NCBI GenBank assembly: GCA_020846745.1
Contig: JADLDI010000008.1
Coordinates: 62,001-126,000, forward strand
Length of the DNA stretch: 64,000 bases
Direction of reading: 5' to 3'
DNA from: Bryobacterales bacterium
GTDB lineage: Bacteria; Acidobacteriota; Terriglobia; Bryobacterales; Bryobacteraceae
Positions 1 through 8,737 of this stretch are shown in pieces. How positions within the stretch are numbered: position 1 is the stretch's first letter; every line of letters begins with the position of its first letter. The notes below the pieces were generated by a model. It did no database searches and was not told where the DNA came from. It was given only the letters and a program-made list of their open reading frames with translations. Both the position numbers and the translations under genes were made by a program.

Positions 1-2
1 CG

Positions 3-704
3 GCTATTTGTCACCGCCATGGTATTGCTTCGGCCGCGATTGCTCCGTTCTCCAGCTTCCTGTCGCTGTTCAGTTGGCGAGCGTTGCGGACCGTGACCAC
101 CTTCGTCGCCATCGCAACCTTCGGACTTTTCCTGGTTTACAGCTGGCTGCCGACCTTCCTCTATGACAAGTTCTCCTTGGGCATGGCGCGTGCCAGCTTC
201 GAGGCGAGCGTGTATCCGCAAATCGGCACCGCGCTGGGCCTCCTGGTCGGCGGCACGATAGCCGACCGGCTCTACGCCCGCGGCGTCAAGTCCGCACGGT
301 TTTGGGTGGTCTTCATCGCCTGCATTGCCGCGGCGCCTTGCATCGTCCTCATCGGTCAAGCCGCCAGTTTGGGAACCACACGGCTGGCTGCCATGGGCTT
401 TGGGTTCTTCTCGGGGTTCATCGCCGGCAACCAGGCCGCTGCTGCTTTCGATGTCGTTCCGGCTTACCTGCGGGCCTCGACGGTAGGCGTCTTGAATCTG
501 CTGGGTGCGAGCGTCTCCGGCTTCGGACCGCTGCTGGGCGGGCTGGCGCGGCGCACCATCGGCGTGGACCGCATTATGGGTTTCACCGGAATCCTGTATC
601 TGGTGGCCGCCATTGTCGTGCTGTACGGCATCAGGAAACACTTCGCGCGCGACTATTGCAAGGCGCTCGAAAACCCGGACGCAAAGGCCGCTTCGGCCAG
701 GTAG
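3..704 (+). CDS. MFS transporter, C-terminal part (5' end outside window)
   Basis: The reading frame is open from the left edge of the window, so the N-terminal half is missing. The 233 visible residues form about six hydrophobic segments, the size of the second half of a 12-helix major facilitator. The loop GTIADRLYARG resembles the conserved cytoplasmic MFS loop (G-x-x-x-D-R-x-x-R/G), and a basic tail ends the protein. The family moves small solutes across the inner membrane by proton coupling; the substrate cannot be read from this part. An internal TTG at position 84 could pass for a start but the frame clearly continues upstream of it. The next gene has its own promoter, so this is probably the last gene of an upstream unit. 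Confidence 0.8.
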   Translation, partial: AICHRHGIASAAIAPFSSFLSLFSWRALRTVTTFVAIATFGLFLVYSWLPTFLYDKFSLGMARASFEASVYPQIGTALGLLVGGTIADRLYARGVKSARFWVVFIACIAAAPCIVLIGQAASLGTTRLAAMGFGFFSGFIAGNQAAAAFDVVPAYLRASTVGVLNLLGASVSGFGPLLGGLARRTIGVDRIMGFTGILYLVAAIVVLYGIRKHFARDYCKALENPDAKAASAR

Positions 705-749
705 TTCCACGGCGCTCATCTTTCGAAAGACTTCTTGATAAAATTCCTC

Positions 750-785
750 TTGACAATAGTTGTTGTAACGTGTATTCTAAGATCG
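750..785 (+). promoter_or_regulatory. promoter of the marR-type gene with overlapping operator-like motif
   Basis: TTGACA at 750-755 is followed after exactly 17 nt by TATTCT at 773-778, a near-consensus sigma-70 promoter. The predicted transcript start falls at about 785, directly against the ATG at 786, so the mRNA would be leaderless. The spacer carries a partial dyad built on GTTGTAAC (761-768) within 756-777. A closely similar stretch lies before the YceI gene, which fits autoregulation by the encoded MarR protein. Confidence 0.65.
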
Positions 786-1250
786 ATGAACGGAGCCAAC
801 GACAAACCGAATCACTCCCGCCGCTCCGCCATCCCCGAAGAGATTGCTTACCTCGACCTCGCCCGAACCGCCGAATTGCTTTCGCACCCTATCGTCATGC
901 TCCTCAAAACCGAGGACCTCTCGCCCGCGCAGTACAACGTTCTCCGTATCCTTCGCGGGTCGCCTGACGGTCTCACTTGCGGTGAAATCTCCAACCGGAT
1001 GATCACCCGCGACCCCGATATTACCCGGCTGCTCGACCGTTTGGAAAAGCGCAGCCTCATCCTGCGTGCCCGCGATACGAAAGACCGGCGTGTCGTGCTC
1101 ACACGCATCGCGCCTGCCGGGCTCGAGCTCCTGGCCCGGCTCGACGAACCGGTCCGAGCCACTCATCGCAAACTGCTCGGCCACCTCGGCCTCGAACGCC
1201 TGCGCATCTTGACCGATCTGCTGGCCACTTGCCGTCAGGGCCTGGACTGA
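786..1250 (+). CDS. MarR family transcriptional regulator
   Basis: This 154-residue protein has the size and layout of MarR regulators: an N-terminal helix, then a winged helix-turn-helix with the recognisable stretch YNVLRILRGSPDGLTCGEIS and the wing DRLEKRSLILRARDTKDRR. Such proteins bind DNA as dimers and release it on ligand binding or cysteine oxidation. One Cys lies in the DNA-binding domain and one near the C-terminus, so redox sensing is possible but unproven. The ATG at 786 is chosen because it sits at the predicted transcript start and gives a normal N-terminus; an in-frame upstream TTG at 735 would precede the promoter. It lies 58 bp before a YceI gene and a pirin gene, its probable targets. 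Confidence 0.85.
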   Translation: MNGANDKPNHSRRSAIPEEIAYLDLARTAELLSHPIVMLLKTEDLSPAQYNVLRILRGSPDGLTCGEISNRMITRDPDITRLLDRLEKRSLILRARDTKDRRVVLTRIAPAGLELLARLDEPVRATHRKLLGHLGLERLRILTDLLATCRQGLD

Positions 1251-1269
1251 TTTTCTTTTTGCATCCCAA

Positions 1270-1300
1270 ATGGTTGTTGAAACATCTATCGTATAAAGGA
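1270..1300 (+). promoter_or_regulatory. operator-like motif and ribosome binding site before the YceI gene
   Basis: Positions 1270-1291 align with 756-777 in the marR promoter at about 16 of 22 bases, sharing GGTTGTTG/AGTTGTTG, AAC and CTAT/GTAT. The centre is the imperfect dyad GTTGAAAC. A -10-like TATAAA lies at 1292-1297 and AAAGGA at 1295-1300 is a usable Shine-Dalgarno 8 nt before the ATG. This is most simply a second binding site for the neighbouring MarR regulator. Confidence 0.5.
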
Positions 1301-1308
1301 TTAAATTT

Positions 1309-1869
1309 ATGACCGCTACCCTATCCACTTCCACCCCTTCCACCACCGCCTGGAATCTCGACCCCGTTCATTCCGTCGCCGAGTTCAAGGTCAAACACAT
1401 GATGATTTCGAACGTCAAAGGACAGTTCACCGGCATCTCCGGCGCCCTGACTTACGACGCCGCCAACCCAGTCAACTCCAGCGTGGAAGCCACCATCGAC
1501 GCCTCCACCATCAACACACGCGACGCTCAGCGTGACGCTCACCTCAAAAGCCCGGACTTCTTCGATGTCGAGCAGTTCCCGGCCCTGCAGTTCCGCTCCA
1601 CCAGCGTCGCAGCCAAGGGCGATGACGAACTGGCTGTTACCGGCGACCTCACCATTCACGGCGTCACCCGCAAAGTGGTCTTCAACGTCGAAGGCCCTAC
1701 CGCTCCCACAACCGATCCCTGGGGCAACACCCGCATCGGTCTCTCCGCCGTCACGAAGATCAACCGCAAAGATTACGGGCTCACCTGGAACGCGGCGCTC
1801 GAAACCGGCGGCATCCTTGTGGGCGAGGAAGTCACCATTACCCTGGATATCCAATTCGTCAAAGCTTGA
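1309..1869 (+). CDS. YceI family lipocalin-like protein
   Basis: The 186-residue product matches the YceI family along its full length: WNLDPVHSVAEFKVKHMMIS at the start, the central HLKSPDFFDVEQFPALQFRS block, and GNTRIGLSAVTKINRKDYGL before the C-terminal strand. YceI proteins form an extended beta barrel that binds polyisoprenoid-type lipids. Many are periplasmic, but this one lacks a signal peptide and starts with a short Thr/Ser-rich tail, so a cytoplasmic location is more likely. Pairing of marR, yceI and pirin genes is common in bacteria and is usually read as a response to oxidative or electrophile stress. The pirin gene follows after 27 bp. Confidence 0.9.
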   Translation: MTATLSTSTPSTTAWNLDPVHSVAEFKVKHMMISNVKGQFTGISGALTYDAANPVNSSVEATIDASTINTRDAQRDAHLKSPDFFDVEQFPALQFRSTSVAAKGDDELAVTGDLTIHGVTRKVVFNVEGPTAPTTDPWGNTRIGLSAVTKINRKDYGLTWNAALETGGILVGEEVTITLDIQFVKA

Positions 1870-1896
1870 CGCGATAACTGAAAAAGGAGGAATGAC

Positions 1897-2802
1897 ATGT
1901 CATTACGTCCCGTGAGACAGATCTTGCAGACCAAAGCCACTATGGAAGGCGCGGGAGTCCGCCTCCAGCGTGCCTTCGGGTTCGGCAAAACCAAGGATTT
2001 CGATCCGTTCCTGCTTTTCGACGACTTCCGCAACGACAATCCCAGCGACTACATGGCCGGGTTTCCTTGGCATCCGCACCGTGGCATCGAGACAATCACT
2101 TACGTGTTGGCCGGCTCGGTTGAACACGGCGACAGTCTCGGTAACCACGGCGTCATGACCGCCGGCGATGTCCAGTGGATGACGGCGGGCAGTGGCATCC
2201 TCCATCAGGAGATGCCGAAGGGCGATCCGCAGGGCAGAATGCACGGTTTCCAACTCTGGGCGAATCTCCCCGCGGCGCTGAAGATGACCGACCCTCGCTA
2301 TCAGGACATCCCATCCAGCGCCATTCCGGAAACGGTCGAGGACGACGGCACCCGTGCCCGTGTGATCAGCGGCGAGTTCTGGGGCAAGCGCGGCCCCGTG
2401 GAAGGTGTTGCGGCGGACCCGAACTACATCGACATTTCCGTGCCGCCTCTCAAGACACGGCGAATCAAAGTCGAAACCACACGCAACGCCTTCGCCTATG
2501 TCTTCGCCGGCAGCGGCACGTTCCGCGACGCCTCCGAACCTCGCCCCGTGCTCACGGAACAGGCGGCCAGTCCCGATGCCGCCCCCGTTTACGATGTGGC
2601 GAACCATTCGCTGGTCCTCTTTGATCGTGGCGACGAACTCGTCGTCCATGCCGGACCCGAAGGCATCCGCTTCCTGCTTGTTTCCGGCAAGCCGCTTGAG
2701 GAACCGGTTGCCTGGTATGGTCCCATTGTTATGAATACTCAGGACGAACTCCGGCAGGCCATGCGGGAGCTAAATGACGGAAAATTCATTAAACATCGTT
2801 AA
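1897..2802 (+). CDS. pirin family protein
   Basis: This 301-residue two-cupin protein carries the pirin metal-site signature HPHRGIETITYVL followed by a second His region, GILHQEMP, that supplies the remaining His and Glu ligands. Pirins are cytoplasmic metal-binding proteins; some have quercetin 2,3-dioxygenase activity and others act as redox-sensitive cofactors, so the exact role is open. The start is fixed by a strong AGGAGG at 1885-1890, six bases before the ATG. The gene follows the YceI gene closely and should share its transcript. A GC-rich hairpin lies just after the stop. Confidence 0.9.
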   Translation: MSLRPVRQILQTKATMEGAGVRLQRAFGFGKTKDFDPFLLFDDFRNDNPSDYMAGFPWHPHRGIETITYVLAGSVEHGDSLGNHGVMTAGDVQWMTAGSGILHQEMPKGDPQGRMHGFQLWANLPAALKMTDPRYQDIPSSAIPETVEDDGTRARVISGEFWGKRGPVEGVAADPNYIDISVPPLKTRRIKVETTRNAFAYVFAGSGTFRDASEPRPVLTEQAASPDAAPVYDVANHSLVLFDRGDELVVHAGPEGIRFLLVSGKPLEEPVAWYGPIVMNTQDELRQAMRELNDGKFIKHR

Positions 2803-2808
2803 CTAAAA

Positions 2809-2826
2809 GGGCCGCCTCGGCGGCCC
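2809..2826 (+). terminator. GC hairpin after the pirin gene, weak terminator candidate
   Basis: GGGCCGC at 2809-2815 pairs perfectly with GCGGCCC at 2820-2826 around a CTCG loop. A short A-run precedes it, but only a CCCTTT stretch follows, so termination on the plus strand would be imperfect. It sits seven bases after the pirin stop codon, the expected place. Confidence 0.45.
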
Positions 2827-2916
2827 ACCCCTTTCGTTCGAAACGAACCCAATTCCACCCTAACCCCCAGCTTTTCAACATTCTGCGAAACGAACCTTCC
2901 CACCCTCACGCGCCGG

Positions 2917-2931
2917 GCATACACTGTATGC
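2917..2931 (+). promoter_or_regulatory. -10-like box inside a perfect short palindrome before the DMFase-like gene
   Basis: GCATAC (2917-2922) and GTATGC (2926-2931) form a perfect inverted repeat with a three-base centre, ending directly at the ATG at 2932. TACACT at 2920-2925 could serve as a -10 box; transcription would then start at about the A of the ATG. No Shine-Dalgarno is visible, which fits a leaderless mRNA. No good -35 is seen. Confidence 0.35.
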
Positions 2932-4431
2932 ATGCCGTTCCACGAGTTCCGCCGCCGTGAGCTCTTCCAGGCTGCCCTCCTCTCGATGGCGCCCGCCGCC
3001 GCCCATGCCACCGTCTCAACAGAGAACCGCAAGCCCGGCAGCCGCGACTGGCAGTTGACCCGTGTCCGGCTGGAGGGCGGCATGAAAGGTGTCCGCTCCT
3101 CGACCATCGAAGGCTACTGTTCCCACCAATCGGTCGAAGCCGGCGACACCCTCCGCTTCCACGTCTCCACGAAGCCTGCCCGGCGCTTCACTGTCGATAT
3201 CTTCCGCATGGGCTACTACGGTGGCGCCGGAGCCCGCCTGATCACCCAACTTGGGCCGTTCCAAGGCAAGGTCCAGCCCCCGCCTATTGAAGGCGAACGC
3301 CGCCTCCGCGAATGCCGCTGGGACCCGGCCACCGAACTCAAGATCCCTTCAGACTGGCCCTCCGGTGTCTACCTCGGCCGCCTCAACTGTGTCGCCGAAG
3401 CCAAGTCCGAACACGCCTGGCAAAGCTATACCATCTTCATCGTTCGCGACCGCCGCAAGGCCGATGTCCTCTTCCAGGTCTCCGACAACACCTGGGCCGC
3501 CTACAACCGCTGGCCTGATAACTTCTCCCTCTATACCGACCCCCGTCACGCCTGGGCTCCGAACGTGGCCGTCTCCTTCGACCGGCCCTATGGCAAGTAC
3601 GCCCAGATCTACGAGCACCCCCTCTCCATCGGCTCCGGCGAGTTCTTCTGCTGGGAGTTCCCCCTCGCCTACTGGCTCGAAATGCACGGCTACGACGTCA
3701 CCTATACGTCGAACTCCGACATGATCGACCCGTCCCAGTTCACCCGCGCCAAGACCTTCGTCTCGGTCGGCCACGACGAATACTGGGACCCGCGCCAGTA
3801 TGACGGGGCAATGGCCGCCATCCAGGCCGGTGTCTCCCACCTGTTCCTCTGCGGCAACGCCGTCATGGGCGTCACCCCCTTCCAGAACTCTTCCGAGGGC
3901 CGCCCCAAGCGCGTCATCTCCCGCGATGGCGTCTTTGGCGGCGTCTACGGCAACTTCGATAAGTGGTTCCACAAGGACCCTTTCCCCACCGAAGGTCCGC
4001 GCGCCAACAAGCTGATCGGCGCTCATTCCGTCTACCCGTTCAACGGCGGCGGCGACTGGATCTGCACCAGGCCGAAGCACTGGCTTTTTGAAGGTACCGG
4101 GATGAAGGCGGGTGACGGCATCCCCGGCTTGGTAGGTTGGGAGTTCCACGGCGATCCGGCCGACATCCCATCGCTCGAGGTGATTGCCGAAGGCGATGCC
4201 CTCTCCGGCGGCGTCCGTCCCGTCCACTGGACCGCTACCATCTACAGCGGTCCCAAGAACAACTTCGTCTTCAACGCATCTACCATCTGGTGGCCGCAAG
4301 GGCTCTCGTCCCCGCCGGGCCACATGCTGCCCTGGGCACATTGGGTCCGCCCCCATGGGCCGGACCCGCGTGTCCAGCAGATCACCGCGAACCTGCTACG
4401 CCGAGCCATAGGAAAGACCCCAAAATCATGA
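2932..4431 (+). CDS. exported protein related to the N,N-dimethylformamidase large subunit
   Basis: The 499-residue protein starts with a Tat-like leader ([14 protein letters not shown], Ala-rich cleavage region near residue 25). An immunoglobulin-like beta domain (about 40-150) precedes a larger alpha/beta domain containing [12 protein letters not shown] and repeated Trp/Tyr-rich blocks typical of the C-terminal domain of the DMFase beta subunit. That enzyme hydrolyses small formamides with a mononuclear iron site, but this family is broad and most members are uncharacterised; it is also much shorter than true DMFase (about 760 residues). The substrate is therefore unknown. The stop overlaps the start of the next gene (ATGA), implying translational coupling to an aldehyde dehydrogenase. 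Confidence 0.7.
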   Translation: MPFHEFRRRELFQAALLSMAPAAAHATVSTENRKPGSRDWQLTRVRLEGGMKGVRSSTIEGYCSHQSVEAGDTLRFHVSTKPARRFTVDIFRMGYYGGAGARLITQLGPFQGKVQPPPIEGERRLRECRWDPATELKIPSDWPSGVYLGRLNCVAEAKSEHAWQSYTIFIVRDRRKADVLFQVSDNTWAAYNRWPDNFSLYTDPRHAWAPNVAVSFDRPYGKYAQIYEHPLSIGSGEFFCWEFPLAYWLEMHGYDVTYTSNSDMIDPSQFTRAKTFVSVGHDEYWDPRQYDGAMAAIQAGVSHLFLCGNAVMGVTPFQNSSEGRPKRVISRDGVFGGVYGNFDKWFHKDPFPTEGPRANKLIGAHSVYPFNGGGDWICTRPKHWLFEGTGMKAGDGIPGLVGWEFHGDPADIPSLEVIAEGDALSGGVRPVHWTATIYSGPKNNFVFNASTIWWPQGLSSPPGHMLPWAHWVRPHGPDPRVQQITANLLRRAIGKTPKS

Positions 4432-5843
4432 CCGTCCACCAACAACTTTTCATGAACGGAACCTGGCGGACCCCCGCGGGTCCTGGCCTGATCGATGTCG
4501 AGTCCGCATCCACCCAGGAAACGATCGGTCGCGTGCCCGAAGGCTCTCCCGACGACGTCGACGCAGCCGCCGAAGCGGCCTCCTGTGCCTTCGAATCCTG
4601 GTCCCAAACCACCCCGCAGGAACGCGCCGATTGGCTCGACAAGATCGCGGCCGAACTCGAAGTGCGAGCGCCCGATATCGCTAAGACCATCGCCCAGGAA
4701 GTCGGGTCGCCACTCTCCATGGCCACGTCCATTCAAGCCGGCCTGCCCGTGATGGTCACGAAGTCCTACGCCCAACTTGCCCGGACTTTTCAGTTTGAAG
4801 AATCGATCGGCAACTCGCTCATCCTCCGCGAACCGGCCGGGATCGTCGGCGCGATCACTCCTTGGAACTACCCGCTGCATCAGATCATGGCGAAAGTCGC
4901 GCCCGCGCTGGCCGCGGGCTGCACGGTGATCCTCAAGCCCAGCGAGATCGCCCCGCTGAATGCCTTCCTGCTGGCTGAGGTTTGCGAGAGCATCGGCTTG
5001 CCGCCGGGCGTGGTCAATATCGTCAGCGGCTATGGCACCGTGGTCGGCGAAGCCATCGCCACTCATCCGTTAGTCGACATGGTGTCGTTCACGGGATCTC
5101 TGCGGGCGGGCCGGCGTGTCATGGCGCTCGCCTCCGACACCATCAAGAAGGTGACGCTCGAGTTGGGCGGCAAGTCCGCCAATGTCATCCTGGAAGACGC
5201 TCCGCTTGAGAAGGCCGTCGGTGTCGGTGTCAAGAATGCGATGCTCAACTCCGGCCAGACCTGCTCCGCCTGGACCCGCATGATCGTTCCCCGCGCCAGG
5301 CAGGACGAGGTGGTTGACATCGCCGTGAAAACACTTCAATCGTTGAAGGTAGGCGACCCAATGGACGCTTCCAGCCGCCTCGGCCCGCTCATCTCCGGTC
5401 CGCAACGCGCCCGTGTGGAAAGCTACATCCAGACCGGTAAACGGGAAGGCGCACGCCTCGTCGCCGGCGGCAGCCGTCCCGCGGAGTTCGTCCGCGGCTA
5501 CTACGTACAGCCCACGCTATTCGCCGACGTGCAGTCCACAATGACCATCGCCCAGGAAGAGATCTTCGGTCCCGTGCTGTCCATCCTCCCCTACGATTCC
5601 GAAAACGAAGCCATTTCCATCGCCAACGACACGATCTACGGGCTGGCCGGGGGAGTCTGGTCCGCTGACGCCGACCGCGCCATGCAGGTAGCCCGCCGCA
5701 TCCGCGCCGGCCAAGTCGACATCAACGGCGGCCGGTACAATCCCCTTGCTCCATTTGGCGGCTATAAGCAATCCGGGGTCGGCCGCGAACTTGGCAAATA
5801 CGGCTTGGAAGAGTACTTTCAGGTCAAGTCGCTCGCCCGGTGA
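4428..5843 (+). CDS. NAD(P)-dependent aldehyde dehydrogenase
   Basis: The 471-residue product is a full-length ALDH-superfamily enzyme oxidising an aldehyde to an acid in the cytoplasm. Visible motifs are TPWNYP with the oxyanion Asn about residue 147, the general-base Glu in [11 protein letters not shown] (about 245), the catalytic Cys in NSGQTCSAW (about 279), and the C-terminal [13 protein letters not shown] block. The start at 4428 overlaps the previous stop by 4 bp (ATGA) and begins at the usual distance before the cofactor domain; the frame is open further upstream but that part lies inside the previous gene. Its end overlaps the HEAT-repeat gene in the same way. The substrate could be a product of the upstream amidase-like protein, but that protein is exported, so the link is weak. 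Confidence 0.9.
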   Translation: MTVHQQLFMNGTWRTPAGPGLIDVESASTQETIGRVPEGSPDDVDAAAEAASCAFESWSQTTPQERADWLDKIAAELEVRAPDIAKTIAQEVGSPLSMATSIQAGLPVMVTKSYAQLARTFQFEESIGNSLILREPAGIVGAITPWNYPLHQIMAKVAPALAAGCTVILKPSEIAPLNAFLLAEVCESIGLPPGVVNIVSGYGTVVGEAIATHPLVDMVSFTGSLRAGRRVMALASDTIKKVTLELGGKSANVILEDAPLEKAVGVGVKNAMLNSGQTCSAWTRMIVPRARQDEVVDIAVKTLQSLKVGDPMDASSRLGPLISGPQRARVESYIQTGKREGARLVAGGSRPAEFVRGYYVQPTLFADVQSTMTIAQEEIFGPVLSILPYDSENEAISIANDTIYGLAGGVWSADADRAMQVARRIRAGQVDINGGRYNPLAPFGGYKQSGVGRELGKYGLEEYFQVKSLAR

Positions 5844-6730
5844 GTATCATGGCCCGGCGACTCGAAGAACGGCTCGGCGCCCTATCGGTGGTTCGCGATA
5901 ATCCTTTCGCCCCCGAAAGCGCCTCGTTGCTGCAGCGCAGCCTCGCGGATAAGTCGCATGCGGTGGCCGCCAAAGCCGCCAAACTCATTGAGGACAACGA
6001 GATTCAGGCGTTGGTGCCCGATCTGGTAAAGGCGTTCGAGCGCCTGCTTGAAGCGGGCGCCCAGGGCGATCCGCAGTGTCTCGCCAAGAACGCGATCGTC
6101 AAGGCTCTTAAGCGCCTCGGCTACCAGGACCAGGAGTTGTTCCTCAAGGGTATGCGGCACTTCCAACGCGAACCCGTTTTTGGCGGCTCTGAAGACACCG
6201 CCATTACGCTGCGCAGCGAATCTGCCTTGGCCCTCACCGGATGCCGCGAACTACGCGACTTCGATGTACTGGAACTCCTGGTGGACGCCTGGGGCGATCC
6301 GGAGCCGGTGGTCCGCATGGAAATTGCCCGTGCCATCAGTTGCCTGGAGCGCCGCGAAGCTGTAATTGTCCTCAAAGCCAAAGCGCTTGCCGGCGATAAA
6401 GACGCGCGAGTCATCGGCCAGTGCCTGCAGGGCATTCTCGACTGCGGTGGCGCCCAACATTTGCCGTTTGTGATCCGCTTTATCGACGACACTAACGAGG
6501 AACTGCGTTGGGAAGCCTTGGGCGCAATGGCCGCCACAACGGCTCCCGAAGCGCTCGATCAGCTAATCTCGTGGATCGCAGAAGCTCCGATCACCAAAGC
6601 CGAGCGCGCCCTCGACGCGCTGGCCCCATACCGCGTCAAGCCGATTGTCGCCACCCGTGTCCAACAAGCCGTTGAGTCTCGCAAACACCCGGCGTTAACG
6701 CGCGGCTGGCAGCGTGCATTCGCACGATGA
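5840..6730 (+). CDS. HEAT-repeat protein
   Basis: The start is a GTG that overlaps the stop of the aldehyde dehydrogenase by 4 bp; an ATG three codons later is an alternative. The 296 residues form a run of paired helices with HEAT-like features, such as [20 protein letters not shown] and [20 protein letters not shown], and Asp/Arg at the expected turn positions. No catalytic motif, signal peptide or membrane segment is visible, so it is probably a cytoplasmic scaffold or binding protein. Coupling to the dehydrogenase suggests a shared pathway or assembly role. It ends seven bases from the convergent epimerase gene with no visible terminator. Confidence 0.75.
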   Translation: MSIMARRLEERLGALSVVRDNPFAPESASLLQRSLADKSHAVAAKAAKLIEDNEIQALVPDLVKAFERLLEAGAQGDPQCLAKNAIVKALKRLGYQDQELFLKGMRHFQREPVFGGSEDTAITLRSESALALTGCRELRDFDVLELLVDAWGDPEPVVRMEIARAISCLERREAVIVLKAKALAGDKDARVIGQCLQGILDCGGAQHLPFVIRFIDDTNEELRWEALGAMAATTAPEALDQLISWIAEAPITKAERALDALAPYRVKPIVATRVQQAVESRKHPALTRGWQRAFAR

Positions 6731-6737
6731 GCGGCGC

Positions 6738-7706
6738 CTACGCCAACTCCGGCGACAGCCGGCCCTCCGCTTGCAAACGGTCAAAGAGATCCAGCGTTTG
6801 CCGCACACCGTCATCGAGCGAAGTCTGCTGGATGCCCGGCACCGTCGCGTTTAACTGCGACGCGTTCATCCGATAAGAAACCGGAACGGGATTTCCGCCC
6901 ACCGTGATCAACTTCGCCGCTCCGGGACGATAACGGTCCAGCAAGGCCACGAAATCGTTCATATCGACAATCGACCCCGCCAGATTGAACACATGCGCCC
7001 CTTCTACATCGGACAGTGCGCACCGGATGAAAGTCTCCGCGACATCTTCGGTGTACTGCAAATCCATATAACCCGACACTCGGATCTGGAAAGGCTTTCC
7101 AAGCGCAACGGCCTTCATCGCAAGCGTCGGATCAGCGGTGAGTCCCCGGTCGCGGCCGACGCCGTATACAGTCCATGGCCGCAGCCCCATAGAAGAGATG
7201 CCGTTCGCCTGGTAAAACACCCTGGCATTCCCTTCATTCGACTGCTTAAACACACCGTAATGCGTGTTCGGCAGCAACTGGTCAGCTTCGGTCAAAGCCC
7301 GCGCTTCGTACGCATCTTCCGGACCCCAAACGGCTGCGGACGATGCATAGACGACACGTACCGGGCGACCGGCATCGCGCGCCGCTTCGAACACATTGAG
7401 TGTTCCGACCACGTCGATCATCGCGCCTGCGACAGGATTTGCCTGGCAAAACGGCATGAGAACGGCCGCCAGGTGAATGATATGGGTGATTTCACCGGAC
7501 TTGACGAGATTTTTAATCCGGGCGGTGTCCTCAATCCGGCCTGTCTCCACCTTCAGCCGTGACGACGTGCTATGGTTCGAGATCATACCTAAGCGGGTCG
7601 TGTCCGTCTCCACGTCGTAGCAGAGAACGTCTATCTGCCGGTCCAGGAGTTGTTTCACGGTCCAGGCGCCAATACACCCCGAAGCCCCGGTTACTAGTAC
7701 GCGCAT
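6738..7706 (-). CDS. NAD-dependent epimerase/dehydratase (extended SDR)
   Basis: The 322-residue protein begins MRVLVTGASGCIGAW, the Rossmann GxxGxxG that binds NAD(P), and carries the active-site pair Ser-Ser-Ala plus Y-x-x-x-K (HYGVFKQ) typical of extended short-chain dehydrogenases acting on nucleotide sugars or related substrates. The frame stays open for 50 codons further upstream, but those residues are Arg-rich and do not fit the fold, so the ATG at 7706 is used; GTTAGGA lies directly before it. The gene follows the HDOD gene on the same strand by 59 bp. The precise substrate is not readable. Confidence 0.85.
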   Translation of the reverse strand: MRVLVTGASGCIGAWTVKQLLDRQIDVLCYDVETDTTRLGMISNHSTSSRLKVETGRIEDTARIKNLVKSGEITHIIHLAAVLMPFCQANPVAGAMIDVVGTLNVFEAARDAGRPVRVVYASSAAVWGPEDAYEARALTEADQLLPNTHYGVFKQSNEGNARVFYQANGISSMGLRPWTVYGVGRDRGLTADPTLAMKAVALGKPFQIRVSGYMDLQYTEDVAETFIRCALSDVEGAHVFNLAGSIVDMNDFVALLDRYRPGAAKLITVGGNPVPVSYRMNASQLNATVPGIQQTSLDDGVRQTLDLFDRLQAEGRLSPELA

Positions 7707-7765
7707 TCCTAACAAGCTAACATGCGCACTAACAGGCAACTGTCTCCGCAAACGCCGGATTCGTC

Positions 7766-8632
7766 CTAAGCAGCGAGAAAGTCGCTCTCGAAGATCGAGA
7801 TCTTCTGAACCGTGCTCTCTTTTAAATCGACCAGTTGATCTTTGATCTCTTCCCACACACTTCCGGGTACGCGGCTCTGCAACATCTCGAGGTGCGGTTC
7901 GTTATTCGTCTCGGTCAGGCTGAACCCCATTTCCACTGCAGCCGCACAACTCGCCGTGATCAAGTCGCTCATGTCACGCCCGCCCGTTTCAGGTTCGTCT
8001 GATTCCTGCACACATGTCGACTTCGTCAGTGACACCGGCAACCGCCATTCCCGCGCGAGCTGCGCGCTCAACTCCCGATGGTCCTGCCCCAGCGCCTCCC
8101 GCTCGCATTGGACGATCGGCCGGCCCGTCTTGCGGTGTAACTGAAGGATGTGTAAGTATCGCCCCGGATACATGGTCAAAAGCGCCAGCCGGCCTACGTC
8201 GTGCAGCAATCCCGCCGTGTACGCCGCCGCTTTGTCCTGCTGGTACGATTGCCCCATCCATTCACAAACCAACGCCGTCGCCAAATTATGCCGCCAGCAG
8301 CGTCGCACCAGTTCATCGTGCCGCGCACTGCGGAGAAAATCCCGCAAGCCCACGGTCAACACGAGCCCACGCAGCCGATGCGTGCCCAATACGGACACCG
8401 CGTGGAGAACGCTGATCACCTCGTGCCGCAGCCCGAACATCGCCGAATTGGCCAGCCGCAGAACCTCAACGGTGAACGCAGCATCCGATCCGACCAGATC
8501 CGAGATCGTTCGCATGGAGCAATCGTCTTGCGCAATCGCTCCTAACAATTTCCGCGCTACCGCCGGAAACGGGGGTAGCGGTACACGGGCTGGCGCCTTC
8601 GGTGGCTCGATCATCGCACGTAAGCTGGACAC
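7766..8632 (-). CDS. HDOD domain signalling protein
   Basis: The 288 residues match the HDOD domain: PPFPAVARKLLGAI near the start, LVGSDAAFTVEVLRLANSA, SVLHAVSVLGTHRLRGLVL, and a residual HD-like AAYTAGLLHDVGRLALL in the middle. HDOD proteins are non-catalytic relatives of HD hydrolases that act as adaptors in bacterial signalling. The HD pair (HDVG) is still present, but the remaining metal ligands of true HD-GYP phosphodiesterases are not obvious. The GTG start at 8632 is preferred because AAGGA lies nine bases upstream; an ATG six codons later is possible. It diverges from the LysR gene. Confidence 0.85.
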   Translation of the reverse strand: MSSLRAMIEPPKAPARVPLPPFPAVARKLLGAIAQDDCSMRTISDLVGSDAAFTVEVLRLANSAMFGLRHEVISVLHAVSVLGTHRLRGLVLTVGLRDFLRSARHDELVRRCWRHNLATALVCEWMGQSYQQDKAAAYTAGLLHDVGRLALLTMYPGRYLHILQLHRKTGRPIVQCEREALGQDHRELSAQLAREWRLPVSLTKSTCVQESDEPETGGRDMSDLITASCAAAVEMGFSLTETNNEPHLEMLQSRVPGSVWEEIKDQLVDLKESTVQKISIFESDFLAA

Positions 8633-8737
8633 TGGCCTGTTTCCTTCACTCTCTTATCGGATCATTGCACCCAAAACTTCACAGCGATGATTCATTTATC
8701 GTGCTTATTTCATGCTAGGATGCAATTAACTTCTCGC

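Noticed and set aside
4137..4427. N-terminal extension of the aldehyde dehydrogenase
   Set aside because: The frame is open but lies inside the DMFase-like gene, is Arg/Pro-rich and precedes a normal ALDH N-terminus at 4428.
7707..7856. 50-codon N-terminal extension of the epimerase
   Set aside because: Residues are Arg-rich and precede the nucleotide-binding loop, which in this family starts within the first ten residues.
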